Positions 1 through 9,527 of a stretch of 64,000 nt of DNA are shown here, one piece after another. The DNA comes from Candidatus Methanoperedentaceae archaeon GB37 (lineage in GTDB: Archaea; Halobacteriota; Methanosarcinia; Methanosarcinales; EX4572-44). A program made the position numbers and the translations under genes. Where the stretch lies: NCBI GenBank assembly GCA_905171695.1, contig LR991653.1, positions 1,402,150-1,466,149 on the forward strand. The letters run 5' to 3'. How positions within the stretch are numbered: position 1 is the first letter of the stretch; every line of letters begins with the position of its first letter. Below the pieces are notes generated by a model. The model was not told the origin of the DNA. It saw only the letters and a list, made by a program, of their open reading frames with translations, and ran no database searches.

Positions 1-567
1 AGGATCATTGAATTGAAGAATGAGATCAGTGCGTTGCGCGGGGTTGTGGAAGAGAAGAGAGACCAGTTGATGGGGCTTGAAGGCATGTGCTCTCGGGAGT
101 ATTTCGAAGCCCTCGCACTCATCATGCCAGAGAGGTGGAGGTTTAATGGGAGAAGTAGAAACCCTGCAAGAGACGGGTTCAACTGCCTCTTGAACTATGG
201 ATACGGCATCCTATACTCGAAGGTTGAGAAGGCATGCATCATCGCAGGTCTTGACCCTTATCTCGGGATCATTCACACCGACAACTACAACAAGAAGTCG
301 CTCGTCTTTGATCTGATCGAACCGTTCCGCACACACGTTGACCGAACTGTTGTTTATCTCTTCTCGAAGAAGAAGGTGAAGGACGAGTTCTTTGACGTGG
401 TTCCCGGTGGCTTTGTGCTGAAGAAGGAGGGGAAAGCCGTGCTCATTGAGGCGATCAACGAGACGTTCGAGAAGAAGATCCCGTATCGTGGCAGGAATGT
501 TAAGATCGGGAAGACGATCCAGTACGAGTGCCACAGGATTGCCAATAGTCTGATAAAAGGAGGATGA
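1..567 (+). CDS. cas1: CRISPR-associated endonuclease Cas1 (3' part, 5' end outside window)
   Basis: The reading frame is open from base 1, so this is the C-terminal part (about 188 residues) of Cas1, the metal-dependent integrase that inserts new spacers together with Cas2. Visible family features are the all-alpha C-terminal domain with LLNYGYGIL, the conserved GLDPYLGIIHTD stretch that carries the catalytic histidine, and SLVFDLIEPFR with the catalytic aspartate. The stop (565-567) is followed eight bases later by cas2. A TTG at 13 is in frame but is inside the domain and not a credible start. The order cas1-cas2-cas4-leader-array points to one adaptation operon transcribed toward the array. 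Confidence 0.93.
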   Translation, partial: RIIELKNEISALRGVVEEKRDQLMGLEGMCSREYFEALALIMPERWRFNGRSRNPARDGFNCLLNYGYGILYSKVEKACIIAGLDPYLGIIHTDNYNKKSLVFDLIEPFRTHVDRTVVYLFSKKKVKDEFFDVVPGGFVLKKEGKAVLIEAINETFEKKIPYRGRNVKIGKTIQYECHRIANSLIKGG

Positions 568-574
568 GGGATAG

Positions 575-865
575 ATGCTGGTCTGGGTGATCTATGATAT
601 ATCAGAGGATAAAATCAGAAACAGGGTGAGCCGGATATGCCTCGATTACGGTCTATACAGGGTGCAGAAGAGCGTCTTTCTCGGAGACTTGAACGGGAAT
701 GAGCGTGATTCCATCGCATTGCAGTGTGAGGAGATAATCGATCTCGATACCGACTCTGTATACATCTTCCCGATGGACGACAAGTCGTTCAAGAAGGTTA
801 AACTGATAGGCCAGGCTTTTGATAGGGATCTGGTGAGCGATGAGGTTATCACAAGGTTCTTTTGA
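575..865 (+). CDS. cas2: CRISPR-associated protein Cas2
   Basis: A 96-residue protein of normal Cas2 length. It starts MLVWVIYDISEDKIRNR, the ferredoxin-like beta1-alpha1 segment with the conserved aspartate after the first strand, followed by YGLYRVQKSVFLGDL, typical of the family. Cas2 dimers bridge Cas1 dimers in the spacer-integration complex; some have nuclease activity. A GGAGG at 559-563 overlaps the end of cas1 and lies upstream of the ATG, so the two genes are likely translated from one mRNA. The end of cas2 abuts or overlaps the next gene, depending on which cas4 start is used. Confidence 0.93.
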   Translation: MLVWVIYDISEDKIRNRVSRICLDYGLYRVQKSVFLGDLNGNERDSIALQCEEIIDLDTDSVYIFPMDDKSFKKVKLIGQAFDRDLVSDEVITRFF

Positions 866-876
866 GGCGTGGTCGA

Positions 877-1473
877 ATGCTATGGTCTGAATCTGAAACC
901 ATAATCACAATCTCTGACGTCCTCGAATTTCTCTTCTGCCCCAGGTTCATCTACTTCATGCACTGCCTCGACATCCCCCAGCACGAGGAGACACGGTACA
1001 AAGTGCTCAAGGGGCGCGATCTCCATGAGAGAAGGCGCACCACAAACATCGATTACGTGAGAAAGAAGATCGACTGCACACGAAAGGAGAGGCAGGTCTT
1101 CATCGCAGCAAAGAAACATCACATCAAAGGGATCGTTGACGAGGTTCTCTTCCTCAGGGACGGAACAGCCGCCCCACTCGAATACAAGTTCGCCGAGTAC
1201 AAAGATCGAGTCTATAGGACGCATAGATACCAACTGGTACTTCAAGCGATGATGATCGCTGAGAACTATAAGATCGAGGTGAACCGCGGGTATATCTGCT
1301 ATACCCGAAGCAATAACCTTGTCAAACAGGTCGATTTTAAGAAGAGCGACTTCAATAAAGCCGTTAAGATGATCATGGATATTCTGGAAGTGATCGAGAA
1401 AGGTTTATATCCAGAGAAGACAAAAGATAAAGCCAAGTGCGTCGACTGCACTTATCGCAACATCTGCGTGTAA
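877..1473 (+). CDS. cas4: CRISPR-associated exonuclease Cas4
   Basis: A PD-(D/E)XK family 4Fe-4S protein of 198 residues. The sequence shows an N-terminal FCPRF cysteine, the nuclease motif PLEYK, a following Q-rich helix (HRYQLVLQAMM) and a C-terminal CVDCTYRNIC group, which together supply the four cluster cysteines. Cas4 trims prespacer ends and helps select the PAM and orientation during adaptation. The chosen start is the ATG at 877; an upstream in-frame TTG at 862 would overlap cas2 by four bases and remains possible. Its position after cas2 rather than before cas1 resembles I-A-like adaptation operons more than classical I-B order. Confidence 0.9.
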   Translation: MLWSESETIITISDVLEFLFCPRFIYFMHCLDIPQHEETRYKVLKGRDLHERRRTTNIDYVRKKIDCTRKERQVFIAAKKHHIKGIVDEVLFLRDGTAAPLEYKFAEYKDRVYRTHRYQLVLQAMMIAENYKIEVNRGYICYTRSNNLVKQVDFKKSDFNKAVKMIMDILEVIEKGLYPEKTKDKAKCVDCTYRNICV

Positions 1474-1609
1474 GCATGATACCTTCCAAGATCCCGCCCA
1501 ACAGTCTTCTGTTTATAAATGGTTCGATAGAGATGCAACAAGAGTACGAACCCCTAAAAAGAGACCCACAGAAGCAATATCTCGCCAAAACAACAGTCTC
1601 GCGCGCAGC
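1474..1609 (+). promoter_or_regulatory. CRISPR leader with TATA-like promoter
   Basis: This 136-base non-coding stretch separates cas4 from the first repeat. It holds an archaeal TATA-like element, TTTATAAA at 1512-1519, about 90 bases before repeat 1. That places transcription toward the array, in agreement with the ATTGAAAC 3' end of the repeat. The leader is short. Motifs needed for leader-proximal integration cannot be identified from one locus. Confidence 0.6.
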
Positions 1610-4600
1610 GTTGCAGAGCAACATCCACTAAAACAAGGATTGAAACTCAACATACTGGGGCTGTGCTGATCGAGTGCCTATCTTGTTGCAGAGCAACATC
1701 CACTAAAACAAGGATTGAAACAAATCGATTGGTTCGTTAGGATGTAAAACTTCTGGAAGTTGCAGAGCAACATCCACTAAAACAAGGATTGAAACTAGAG
1801 GGGGGTGCAAAGTTCAGTATCCTCTTCTGGGTTGCAGAGCAACATCCACTAAAACAAGGATTGAAACTTGAACCTGATTGCACTTGCAATACGCACGGGT
1901 CGTGTTGCAGAGCAACATCCACTAAAACAAGGATTGAAACGCCATCTTCTTGGCTTGATCACGGACGACACTGCCGTTGCAGAGCAACATCCACTAAAAC
2001 AAGGATTGAAACCCACCATAGAGCACAGTTCCCTCTCTATGCTCTATCTCGTTGCAGAGCAACATCCACTAAAACAAGGATTGAAACTAGTCGATATAGT
2101 GAGTCTGGAGGTCTTCTCGCACTGTTGCAGAGCAACATCCACTAAAACAAGGATTGAAACCCGTGCCCAGATCATTCTTGCAAACTGGGCACGATCGTTG
2201 CAGAGCAACATCCACTAAAACAAGGATTGAAACAACCAAGCTTTCTGTATTCTGAACCATCATAAAAGTTGCAGAGCAACATCCACTAAAACAAGGATTG
2301 AAACCTCCATAGACGGAAGAGAACATTATTCTCTCCTGTCGTTGCAGAGCAACATCCACTAAAACAAGGATTGAAACCTCGCTGGGGATCGCCACCTAAC
2401 ATACCTACACGACGTTGCAGAGCAACATCCACTAAAACAAGGATTGAAACCATCAACCGTGAGTTCTTGTTCTGCGTGGCTCTCGTTGCAGAGCAACATC
2501 CACTAAAACAAGGATTGAAACTTTCTATCCTCTCTCATGGCTTTGATGCACGCCAGAGTTGCAGAGCAACATCCACTAAAACAAGGATTGAAACTACACA
2601 CAGAATATGGTGAGACCCACCATTTCTGGAGTTGCAGAGCAACATCCACTAAAACAAGGATTGAAACCAAGCGTGCTATATGCATCGAGCAAGCGTGGTG
2701 TCGGGTTGCAGAGCAACATCCACTAAAACAAGGATTGAAACAGTTTCAGGGTTCAATGGCAGACGGCATGGACTTGAAGTTGCAGAGCAACATCCACTAA
2801 AACAAGGATTGAAACTCTCGAAGGTAAAATAGAGTTTGAAGAGTTACAGGAGTTGCAGAGCAACATCCACTAAAACAAGGATTGAAACTTGAGGAGATGA
2901 AAGAATGACAGAAAAAATATCTGAAAGTTGCAGAGCAACATCCACTAAAACAAGGATTGAAACTGAGCGTGCAAAGCTCACCAGTAAACCAGCAGAGAGG
3001 TTGCAGAGCAACATCCACTAAAACAAGGATTGAAACTCTCAAAAGGGATCGGCGGTCTCATAGCGTATAATGGTTGCAGAGCAACATCCACTAAAACAAG
3101 GATTGAAACAACAACAATGTGATGGCTTTTGAGCTGGAGAACTATAGTTGCAGAGCAACATCCACTAAAACAAGGATTGAAACTGGTATTATGCTACGGA
3201 TCTCACGGTGCAGGCAGGGTTGCAGAGCAACATCCACTAAAACAAGGATTGAAACCGGGTCTCTGGCTTATCGCCACCCCCCTGATCCCATGTTGCAGAG
3301 CAACATCCACTAAAACAAGGATTGAAACATCATCATCAATATTTTTAGAAGGTAACCGCTCAGAAGTTGCAGAGCAACATCCACTAAAACAAGGATTGAA
3401 ACTTATTGTAGGTCTTGAGGCTGGTGGTGAGTGATATGGTTGCAGAGCAACATCCACTAAAACAAGGATTGAAACTAGAGAAGGTGCAAAGCTAATGCTA
3501 AACAGTCTCTAGTTGCAGAGCAACATCCACTAAAACAAGGATTGAAACCATTCTTCCATTCATTTTTGAACATATCAACCAGAGTTGCAGAGCAACATCC
3601 ACTAAAACAAGGATTGAAACTATTTCTGGATATTGGGTATGTCCTAATTGTTATGAGGTTGCAGAGCAACATCCACTAAAACAAGGATTGAAACTGTTGA
3701 GCTGAACCTAACGGCTCAACAGCCTGTTGTTGCAGAGCAACATCCACTAAAACAAGGATTGAAACAAATCAGAATCTCGCAAGCATGAGACGCCAGTCAA
3801 GTTGCAGAGCAACATCCACTAAAACAAGGATTGAAACTTTGTATGCGATCATCGCTTTCAGTCCTACTTTTGCAAGGTTGCAGAGCAACATCCACTAAAA
3901 CAAGGATTGAAACTCCATGTCTTTCCAGTATCCCAGAAAGTTCCTTTTGTGTTGCAGAGCAACATCCACTAAAACAAGGATTGAAACGCATACATGTTTG
4001 GGAGATTTGGGGTGATAGTTGGAGTTGCAGAGCAACATCCACTAAAACAAGGATTGAAACATCCCAGCATAGTCTTTTAAATCTTCAACATCCATCGTTG
4101 CAGAGCAACATCCACTAAAACAAGGATTGAAACTGAGCCTATCTCTTATCTTGGTATGTTCGTATTTCTGTTGCAGAGCAACATCCACTAAAACAAGGAT
4201 TGAAACAACCCTCTCATAAAAGAAGGTGGGTTTGACTGGAAGCTTGTTGCAGAGCAACATCCACTAAAACAAGGATTGAAACCTTCTTTCCTATGTTTTT
4301 GATTCGTTCTATGAGTGGTTGCAGAGCAACATCCACTAAAACAAGGATTGAAACATCACCCCATCATCGTACTGGTTACTCGGATGATGTTGCAGAGCAA
4401 CATCCACTAAAACAAGGATTGAAACACTTTTTAGTAGTCATGTCTGGATATACTCTATTACGGTTGCAGAGCAACATCCACTAAAACAAGGATTGAAACG
4501 ATGGCTCTCGACCTTGTCAACTGGTGGTGAAGCAAGTTGCAGAGCAACATCCACTAAAACAAGGATTGAAACACACACTGCCCTGAGCACCGACCATTAC

Positions 4601-7600
4601 CTTCGCTGTTGCAGAGCAACATCCACTAAAACAAGGATTGAAACACCTTGATGCCGCCTGCACGCAGGAACATAAGCAACAGTTGCAGAGCAACATCCAC
4701 TAAAACAAGGATTGAAACTCACCTTTCTGGTGATAACTTTCTTTGTGTTCCTATGTTGCAGAGCAACATCCACTAAAACAAGGATTGAAACATCATTACC
4801 ATAATCAAAAACAGAGCCATCATAAGGTTGCAGAGCAACATCCACTAAAACAAGGATTGAAACTCAGCTCGTGACGAATCAGAGCGTGTTTGTGAGTTTC
4901 GGGTTGCAGAGCAACATCCACTAAAACAAGGATTGAAACCGCAGATCTGTCTCTGGCAGGGTCACACTGATCTCACGGTTGCAGAGCAACATCCACTAAA
5001 ACAAGGATTGAAACTGGAATAGCGCTAGATCTGTCATCTTCAAGCTGTTGAGTTGCAGAGCAACATCCACTAAAACAAGGATTGAAACTGTGTTTTTCTT
5101 TTTGTTCCAGCCAACAATCACAAGGTTGCAGAGCAACATCCACTAAAACAAGGATTGAAACCGCCACGTGCTCTCTCAAGGTCTTCTAAGCTGAGTATGT
5201 GTTGCAGAGCAACATCCACTAAAACAAGGATTGAAACCGGTAACCTGCTTCCTATGCTGCCAAGAAGAGTCCCAGTTGCAGAGCAACATCCACTAAAACA
5301 AGGATTGAAACGAAAGTGATATTGAATGGGGATCAACGGGGCGCGAGCGGTTGCAGAGCAACATCCACTAAAACAAGGATTGAAACCAGGTTCAGTAACT
5401 AGTATAGTGTACCCCGATACAAGTGTTGCAGAGCAACATCCACTAAAACAAGGATTGAAACTTCATTAATGATTCTTTGCCGCCAACGCTTGATATGTTG
5501 CAGAGCAACATCCACTAAAACAAGGATTGAAACTGGCGAACTATGTCTGGTTGGTGACTATGGTAATCACCAGTTGCAGAGCAACATCCACTAAAACAAG
5601 GATTGAAACTGGTGCTGGATGCCACATGACCGTTAGCCTCAAGTCGTTGCAGAGCAACATCCACTAAAACAAGGATTGAAACACTGTGTCACCGATTGCT
5701 GGAGTGCTCGCGTTGCGTTGCAGAGCAACATCCACTAAAACAAGGATTGAAACTACACGAGCGGATATTCATCCGCATCGTCCCATTTGTTGCAGAGCAA
5801 CATCCACTAAAACAAGGATTGAAACCAAAACTCAAACTTCGAAGGTATAGATTTCTCAGAAGTTGCAGAGCAACATCCACTAAAACAAGGATTGAAACTG
5901 GAGTCGTAACGCTTACATCTGGAAGATTCGAGACAGGTTGCAGAGCAACATCCACTAAAACAAGGATTGAAACTGGAGAGCCATAACGACCTTACCGGCT
6001 CGGTTCACGTTGCAGAGCAACATCCACTAAAACAAGGATTGAAACATATCATCACCTCAACACCTCATTCAGCTCAAAAACCGTTGCAGAGCAACATCCA
6101 CTAAAACAAGGATTGAAACTTATCCTGAGTACTTCAATTATCACGACCTGAACGGTTGCAGAGCAACATCCACTAAAACAAGGATTGAAACAAAGAAGGT
6201 ATAGATGGGTGTGTGCTGAAACTATATCGTTGCAGAGCAACATCCACTAAAACAAGGATTGAAACGCTCGCAAATCCGTGCAATGCGAAGTAATGATCTT
6301 CGTTGCAGAGCAACATCCACTAAAACAAGGATTGAAACATCAAACCACCCTCGTGCACCTCTTCAATCGGCAAGGTTGCAGAGCAACATCCACTAAAACA
6401 AGGATTGAAACAAGACAAGCTCGTGGACGCAGTCAGCCAGATACGAGGCGTCTTGTTGCAGAGCAACATCCACTAAAACAAGGATTGAAACAATGACAAG
6501 AATAAATGCAACTGGCTTCCTGTATAGTTGCAGAGCAACATCCACTAAAACAAGGATTGAAACCCAGCTCTGTTTATGAGGTTCTCCATTGGATCAGGTT
6601 GCAGAGCAACATCCACTAAAACAAGGATTGAAACCCGTGAGAAGCTCGAGGCTGCGATTGCAGCAAGAAAGGTTGCAGAGCAACATCCACTAAAACAAGG
6701 ATTGAAACGTCCACGTGATGGTGCTCTGATATTGAAGGAGAAAGTTGCAGAGCAACATCCACTAAAACAAGGATTGAAACTCGAGATCGTCAATGTATAT
6801 GTCTTTCACTGAACCGGTTGCAGAGCAACATCCACTAAAACAAGGATTGAAACCACAAGACAGGTTTTCACTGGTCGGAAATTCAAAAGTTGCAGAGCAA
6901 CATCCACTAAAACAAGGATTGAAACCACAAGACAGGTTTTCACTGGTCGGAAATTCAAAAGTTGCAGAGCAACATCCACTAAAACAAGGATTGAAACCTC
7001 CTGAGGATGGTAATGAGGCTGTTGGTAATGGCGTTGCAGAGCAACATCCACTAAAACAAGGATTGAAACATCCAAACGGGCTGCGGGCCTTCAGGAACAG
7101 CAACCATTGTTGCAGAGCAACATCCACTAAAACAAGGATTGAAACATGATCGTAGCAAAGCAGAAGCACTGCTAAAAGATAGTTGCAGAGCAACATCCAC
7201 TAAAACAAGGATTGAAACGTCACTGTCTCTGCCTTCTCATAGCGGCGGTCCAGGTTGCAGAGCAACATCCACTAAAACAAGGATTGAAACAGAACTATCT
7301 CACCGAACTCATCGACTTCTTGATATTGTTGCAGAGCAACATCCACTAAAACAAGGATTGAAACTAATACCACCAGTGACCTGATAGCCACTTCGACACT
7401 GTTGCAGAGCAACATCCACTAAAACAAGGATTGAAACATATCGTGCTCGTAAATATGATAACTGTCACTCATATGTTGCAGAGCAACATCCACTAAAACA
7501 AGGATTGAAACTTTAAAGTAGGAGATTTTCCATACAGCGAGTGTTTGTGTTGCAGAGCAACATCCACTAAAACAAGGATTGAAACTACTCAACCACATCA

Positions 7601-7731
7601 TCTACCTTGACCGGCTGTCCTGTTGCAGAGCAACATCCACTAAAACAAGGATTGAAACGCCTTGCTATAGACTTTGGCACAAGTGCAACCTCTAGTTGCA
7701 GAGCAACATCCACTAAAACAAGGATTGAAAC
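1610..7731 (+). CRISPR. CRISPR array: 84 repeats of 37 nt, 83 spacers
   Basis: The repeat begins GTTGCAGAGCAACATCC, continues ACTAAAACAAGG and ends ATTGAAAC (37 nt in all). I located 84 copies by position, the first at 1610-1646 and the last at 7695-7731, and saw no variant copy. Spacers are 34-39 nt, with one of 43 nt at 6412-6454. The ATTGAAAC terminus is the usual 5' handle of type I-A/I-B and III crRNAs. The first 13 bases form a perfect 5-bp stem (GTTGC/GCAAC) with an AGA loop. Two neighbouring spacers (6854-6888 and 6926-6960) are identical. No effector genes lie in the window, so the subtype cannot be fixed. Confidence 0.98.
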
Positions 7732-8034
7732 ATCTGCTCTATTGTTTTGATTTCCGGGATTGTCAACTTGCCTGGGTGTTATGCCAGAACTCTTGAGTTC
7801 TTTCGTGCGTTCAAACCCAGAAGAGCAGAGATGGGAGTTGAATACATAACTCAAGGCCAGAAGAGCGCCAGCACCCGATAGCTTTACAACCCCTATGCAA
7901 TTGAATAATAGGTTCATTGGTTATTAGATTGACTGTAGATGAATAACTCACACTTAATTAAAAACTGTGATCGGAGAGTCCTCCAGCTTTTTTCGAAAAG
8001 ATATTTCATCTCTCAGCGCAATAGATGGATCATT
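7732..8034. other. array-trailing intergenic region, no gene recognised
   Basis: About 300 bases between the last repeat and the next start codon. I find no degenerate repeat, no convincing ORF and no tRNA fold. An AT-rich stretch at about 7905-7965 probably holds promoter elements for the downstream gene pair, but no clear TATA/BRE can be named. Confidence 0.5.
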
Positions 8035-8661
8035 ATGCCAGAGATTCTCGAAGCGTACTGTTCAGAGTGTGGAGACCTGACCATCCATATCCTGTTAAGA
8101 GGAGGATCGAACCATGTGGTCCGATGCAGAGACTGCAAGACCATTCATACTATAACACCGGGAAGGGAGAGGAGTTGCAGGCTCAGGGTGGTTGTGAGTC
8201 GTGGGGGGACGACGAGGAGGTGTACTATTACGCGAAGAGTGGGTGAAGAGATCTGCACGGGTGACGAGTTCGTCGTTGAGGGTGTGGACGGTGAGCCGAG
8301 GATTGTGAGGGTGACCTCGATTGAGTCGCACGAGCGGAGGGTGAGATGTGCAGAGGTTGGAGAGATTGATACAGTATGGGCACGCGACGTCTCAAGTGTC
8401 CTCTTGAAGATCTCGCTCAACCTTGGAGCGGTGACAAAGCCGATAAAATACATGGTGCCTGGTGAGAAAGAGCTTGTCATCGGGAGAGAAGAACGATACA
8501 AGAATATAGTCTACGTGGTAAATAAGATAAAACTCCGAGACGGTGGATTTGCGTGGAGAAAGGGAAGAAAAGTCTTTGCAAAAGACGTGAAACGCGTATT
8601 TGCAAGCCTTGCTACCGATAAACCCCGCCAACAGAGGACGCACCCTGAAAAAAGCCTGTGA
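8035..8661 (+). CDS. HVO_0476-family zinc-finger protein
   Basis: A 208-residue archaeal protein with an N-terminal zinc ribbon: CSECG and, about 21 residues on, CRDCKTIH. The remainder is a beta-rich domain with paired strands (FVVEGVDGEPRIVRVTSIES) and a basic C-terminus. The arrangement matches the conserved archaeal HVO_0476 family, whose function is not established. The ATG at 8035 places the zinc ribbon right at the N-terminus as in relatives; the longer in-frame extension from 7939 looks non-coding. It is followed after ten bases by pcm, so the two genes probably form an operon. Confidence 0.72.
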   Translation: MPEILEAYCSECGDLTIHILLRGGSNHVVRCRDCKTIHTITPGRERSCRLRVVVSRGGTTRRCTITRRVGEEICTGDEFVVEGVDGEPRIVRVTSIESHERRVRCAEVGEIDTVWARDVSSVLLKISLNLGAVTKPIKYMVPGEKELVIGREERYKNIVYVVNKIKLRDGGFAWRKGRKVFAKDVKRVFASLATDKPRQQRTHPEKSL

Positions 8662-8671
8662 GGACCTTATA

Positions 8672-9313
8672 ATGGGATTCGATGAATTGAAGAGAGATCT
8701 CATAACGAAACTCAAACGCCATGGCATAAAAAGAGACGTTCTCGACGCACTGGAGAAGGTCCCAAGAGAACACTTCGTCCCGGAAGAAGAGAAGCGATAC
8801 GCATACCATGACACGCCCCTCAGCATAGGAATGGGACAGACAATATCTGCCCCGCACATGGTAGCGATCATGTGCAACCTGCTCGAAATAGAAAAGGGCA
8901 TGACCATACTCGAAGTAGGAACAGGCTCAGGATACCACGCAGCAGTGATGGCAGAACTCACCGGAGAAGAAGGGCACGTGTACACAGTCGAATGCAACGA
9001 AGAACTGGCACAGAATGCAATAGAAAACCTCAAGAAGACAAAATACACCAACATCACAGTGATCACAGGCGACGGCTCAGAGGGACTGAAAGAACACGCA
9101 CCTTACGATCGCATCAGCGTCGCAGCAGCAGCACCAGAGATACCCCCACCCCTAATCGACCAGCTCAAAGAAGGGGGACGGATGGTAATACCGATCGGCA
9201 GAGAATACCAGGAACTATACCTCGTTACAAAGAACCATAAGACAAGGATCGAGAAGAAATGCGGAGTGGCATTCGTACCACTCAGAGGCAGATACGGACA
9301 AAAAATTTGTTAG
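8672..9313 (+). CDS. pcm: protein-L-isoaspartate O-methyltransferase
   Basis: A 213-residue SAM-dependent methyltransferase that methylates L-isoaspartyl residues in aged proteins and starts their repair. Seen in the sequence: the family signature MGQTISAPHMVAIM near residue 65, SAM motif I as LEVGTGSGYHAAVMAEL, motif post-I (VYTVECNEELA) and the closing segment LKEGGRMVIPIG. The ATG at 8672 gives the normal family N-terminus with the helix GFDELKRDLI; the open frame extends further upstream but into the preceding gene. Cytoplasmic. Confidence 0.95.
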   Translation: MGFDELKRDLITKLKRHGIKRDVLDALEKVPREHFVPEEEKRYAYHDTPLSIGMGQTISAPHMVAIMCNLLEIEKGMTILEVGTGSGYHAAVMAELTGEEGHVYTVECNEELAQNAIENLKKTKYTNITVITGDGSEGLKEHAPYDRISVAAAAPEIPPPLIDQLKEGGRMVIPIGREYQELYLVTKNHKTRIEKKCGVAFVPLRGRYGQKIC

Positions 9314-9362
9314 ATAACGTTTTTGTAGTATGGTGTGTAATCTTCAGGGTTGCTGCCTGAGG

Positions 9363-9527
9363 ATGATTGTAACTGAGCTCTGTGTTGGTTGTGGACAGTG
9401 TGTTCCGTTCTGTCCCAAGAACACCATTACGGTCTTCGTGCGGGCGAGGATAGGGGATCGCTGCACGAACTGTCTCTCATGCACGAGGTACTGTCCGCTG
9501 GGGGCTATCGTGGAGGATCTATCGTGA
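9363..9527 (+). CDS. small 2[4Fe-4S] ferredoxin
   Basis: A 54-residue ferredoxin with two complete cluster motifs: CVGCGQCVPFCP and CTNCLSCTRYCP. Ferredoxins of this size are soluble low-potential one-electron carriers. The ATG at 9363 was chosen because the first cluster then follows within ten residues, as is usual. The stop codon overlaps the GTG start of the FAD oxidoreductase downstream (GTGA), so the two are translationally coupled. The ferredoxin is therefore likely the dedicated electron partner of that enzyme (inference). Confidence 0.9.
   Translation: MIVTELCVGCGQCVPFCPKNTITVFVRARIGDRCTNCLSCTRYCPLGAIVEDLS

Noticed and set aside
1796..3511. Apparent kinship between spacers that share GGTGCAAAG (around 1800-1815, 3480-3492, also near 2970).
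   Set aside because: The shared core is only about nine bases and can arise by chance among 83 spacers.
1610..7731. Possible self-targeting spacers against this window, especially the IS copies.
   Set aside because: By eye I found no spacer matching the genes or insertion sequences here; an alignment is needed to be certain.
7790..7835. GTTCAAACCC stretch that resembles a tRNA T-loop.
   Set aside because: No matching acceptor, D or anticodon stems can be drawn around it.
1737..7917. Dozens of ORFs on both strands in the array, with proteins containing VAEQHPLKQGLK, CRATSTKTRIET or NPCFSGCCSAT.
   Set aside because: These are translations of the 37-nt CRISPR repeat in its different frames joined by spacer codons; none has a start signal or independent coding character.
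9389..9523. Upstream extension of the FAD oxidoreductase frame over the ferredoxin gene.
   Set aside because: The extension is out of frame with the clearly coding ferredoxin; the GTG at 9524 places the FAD motif at the N-terminus as in the family.
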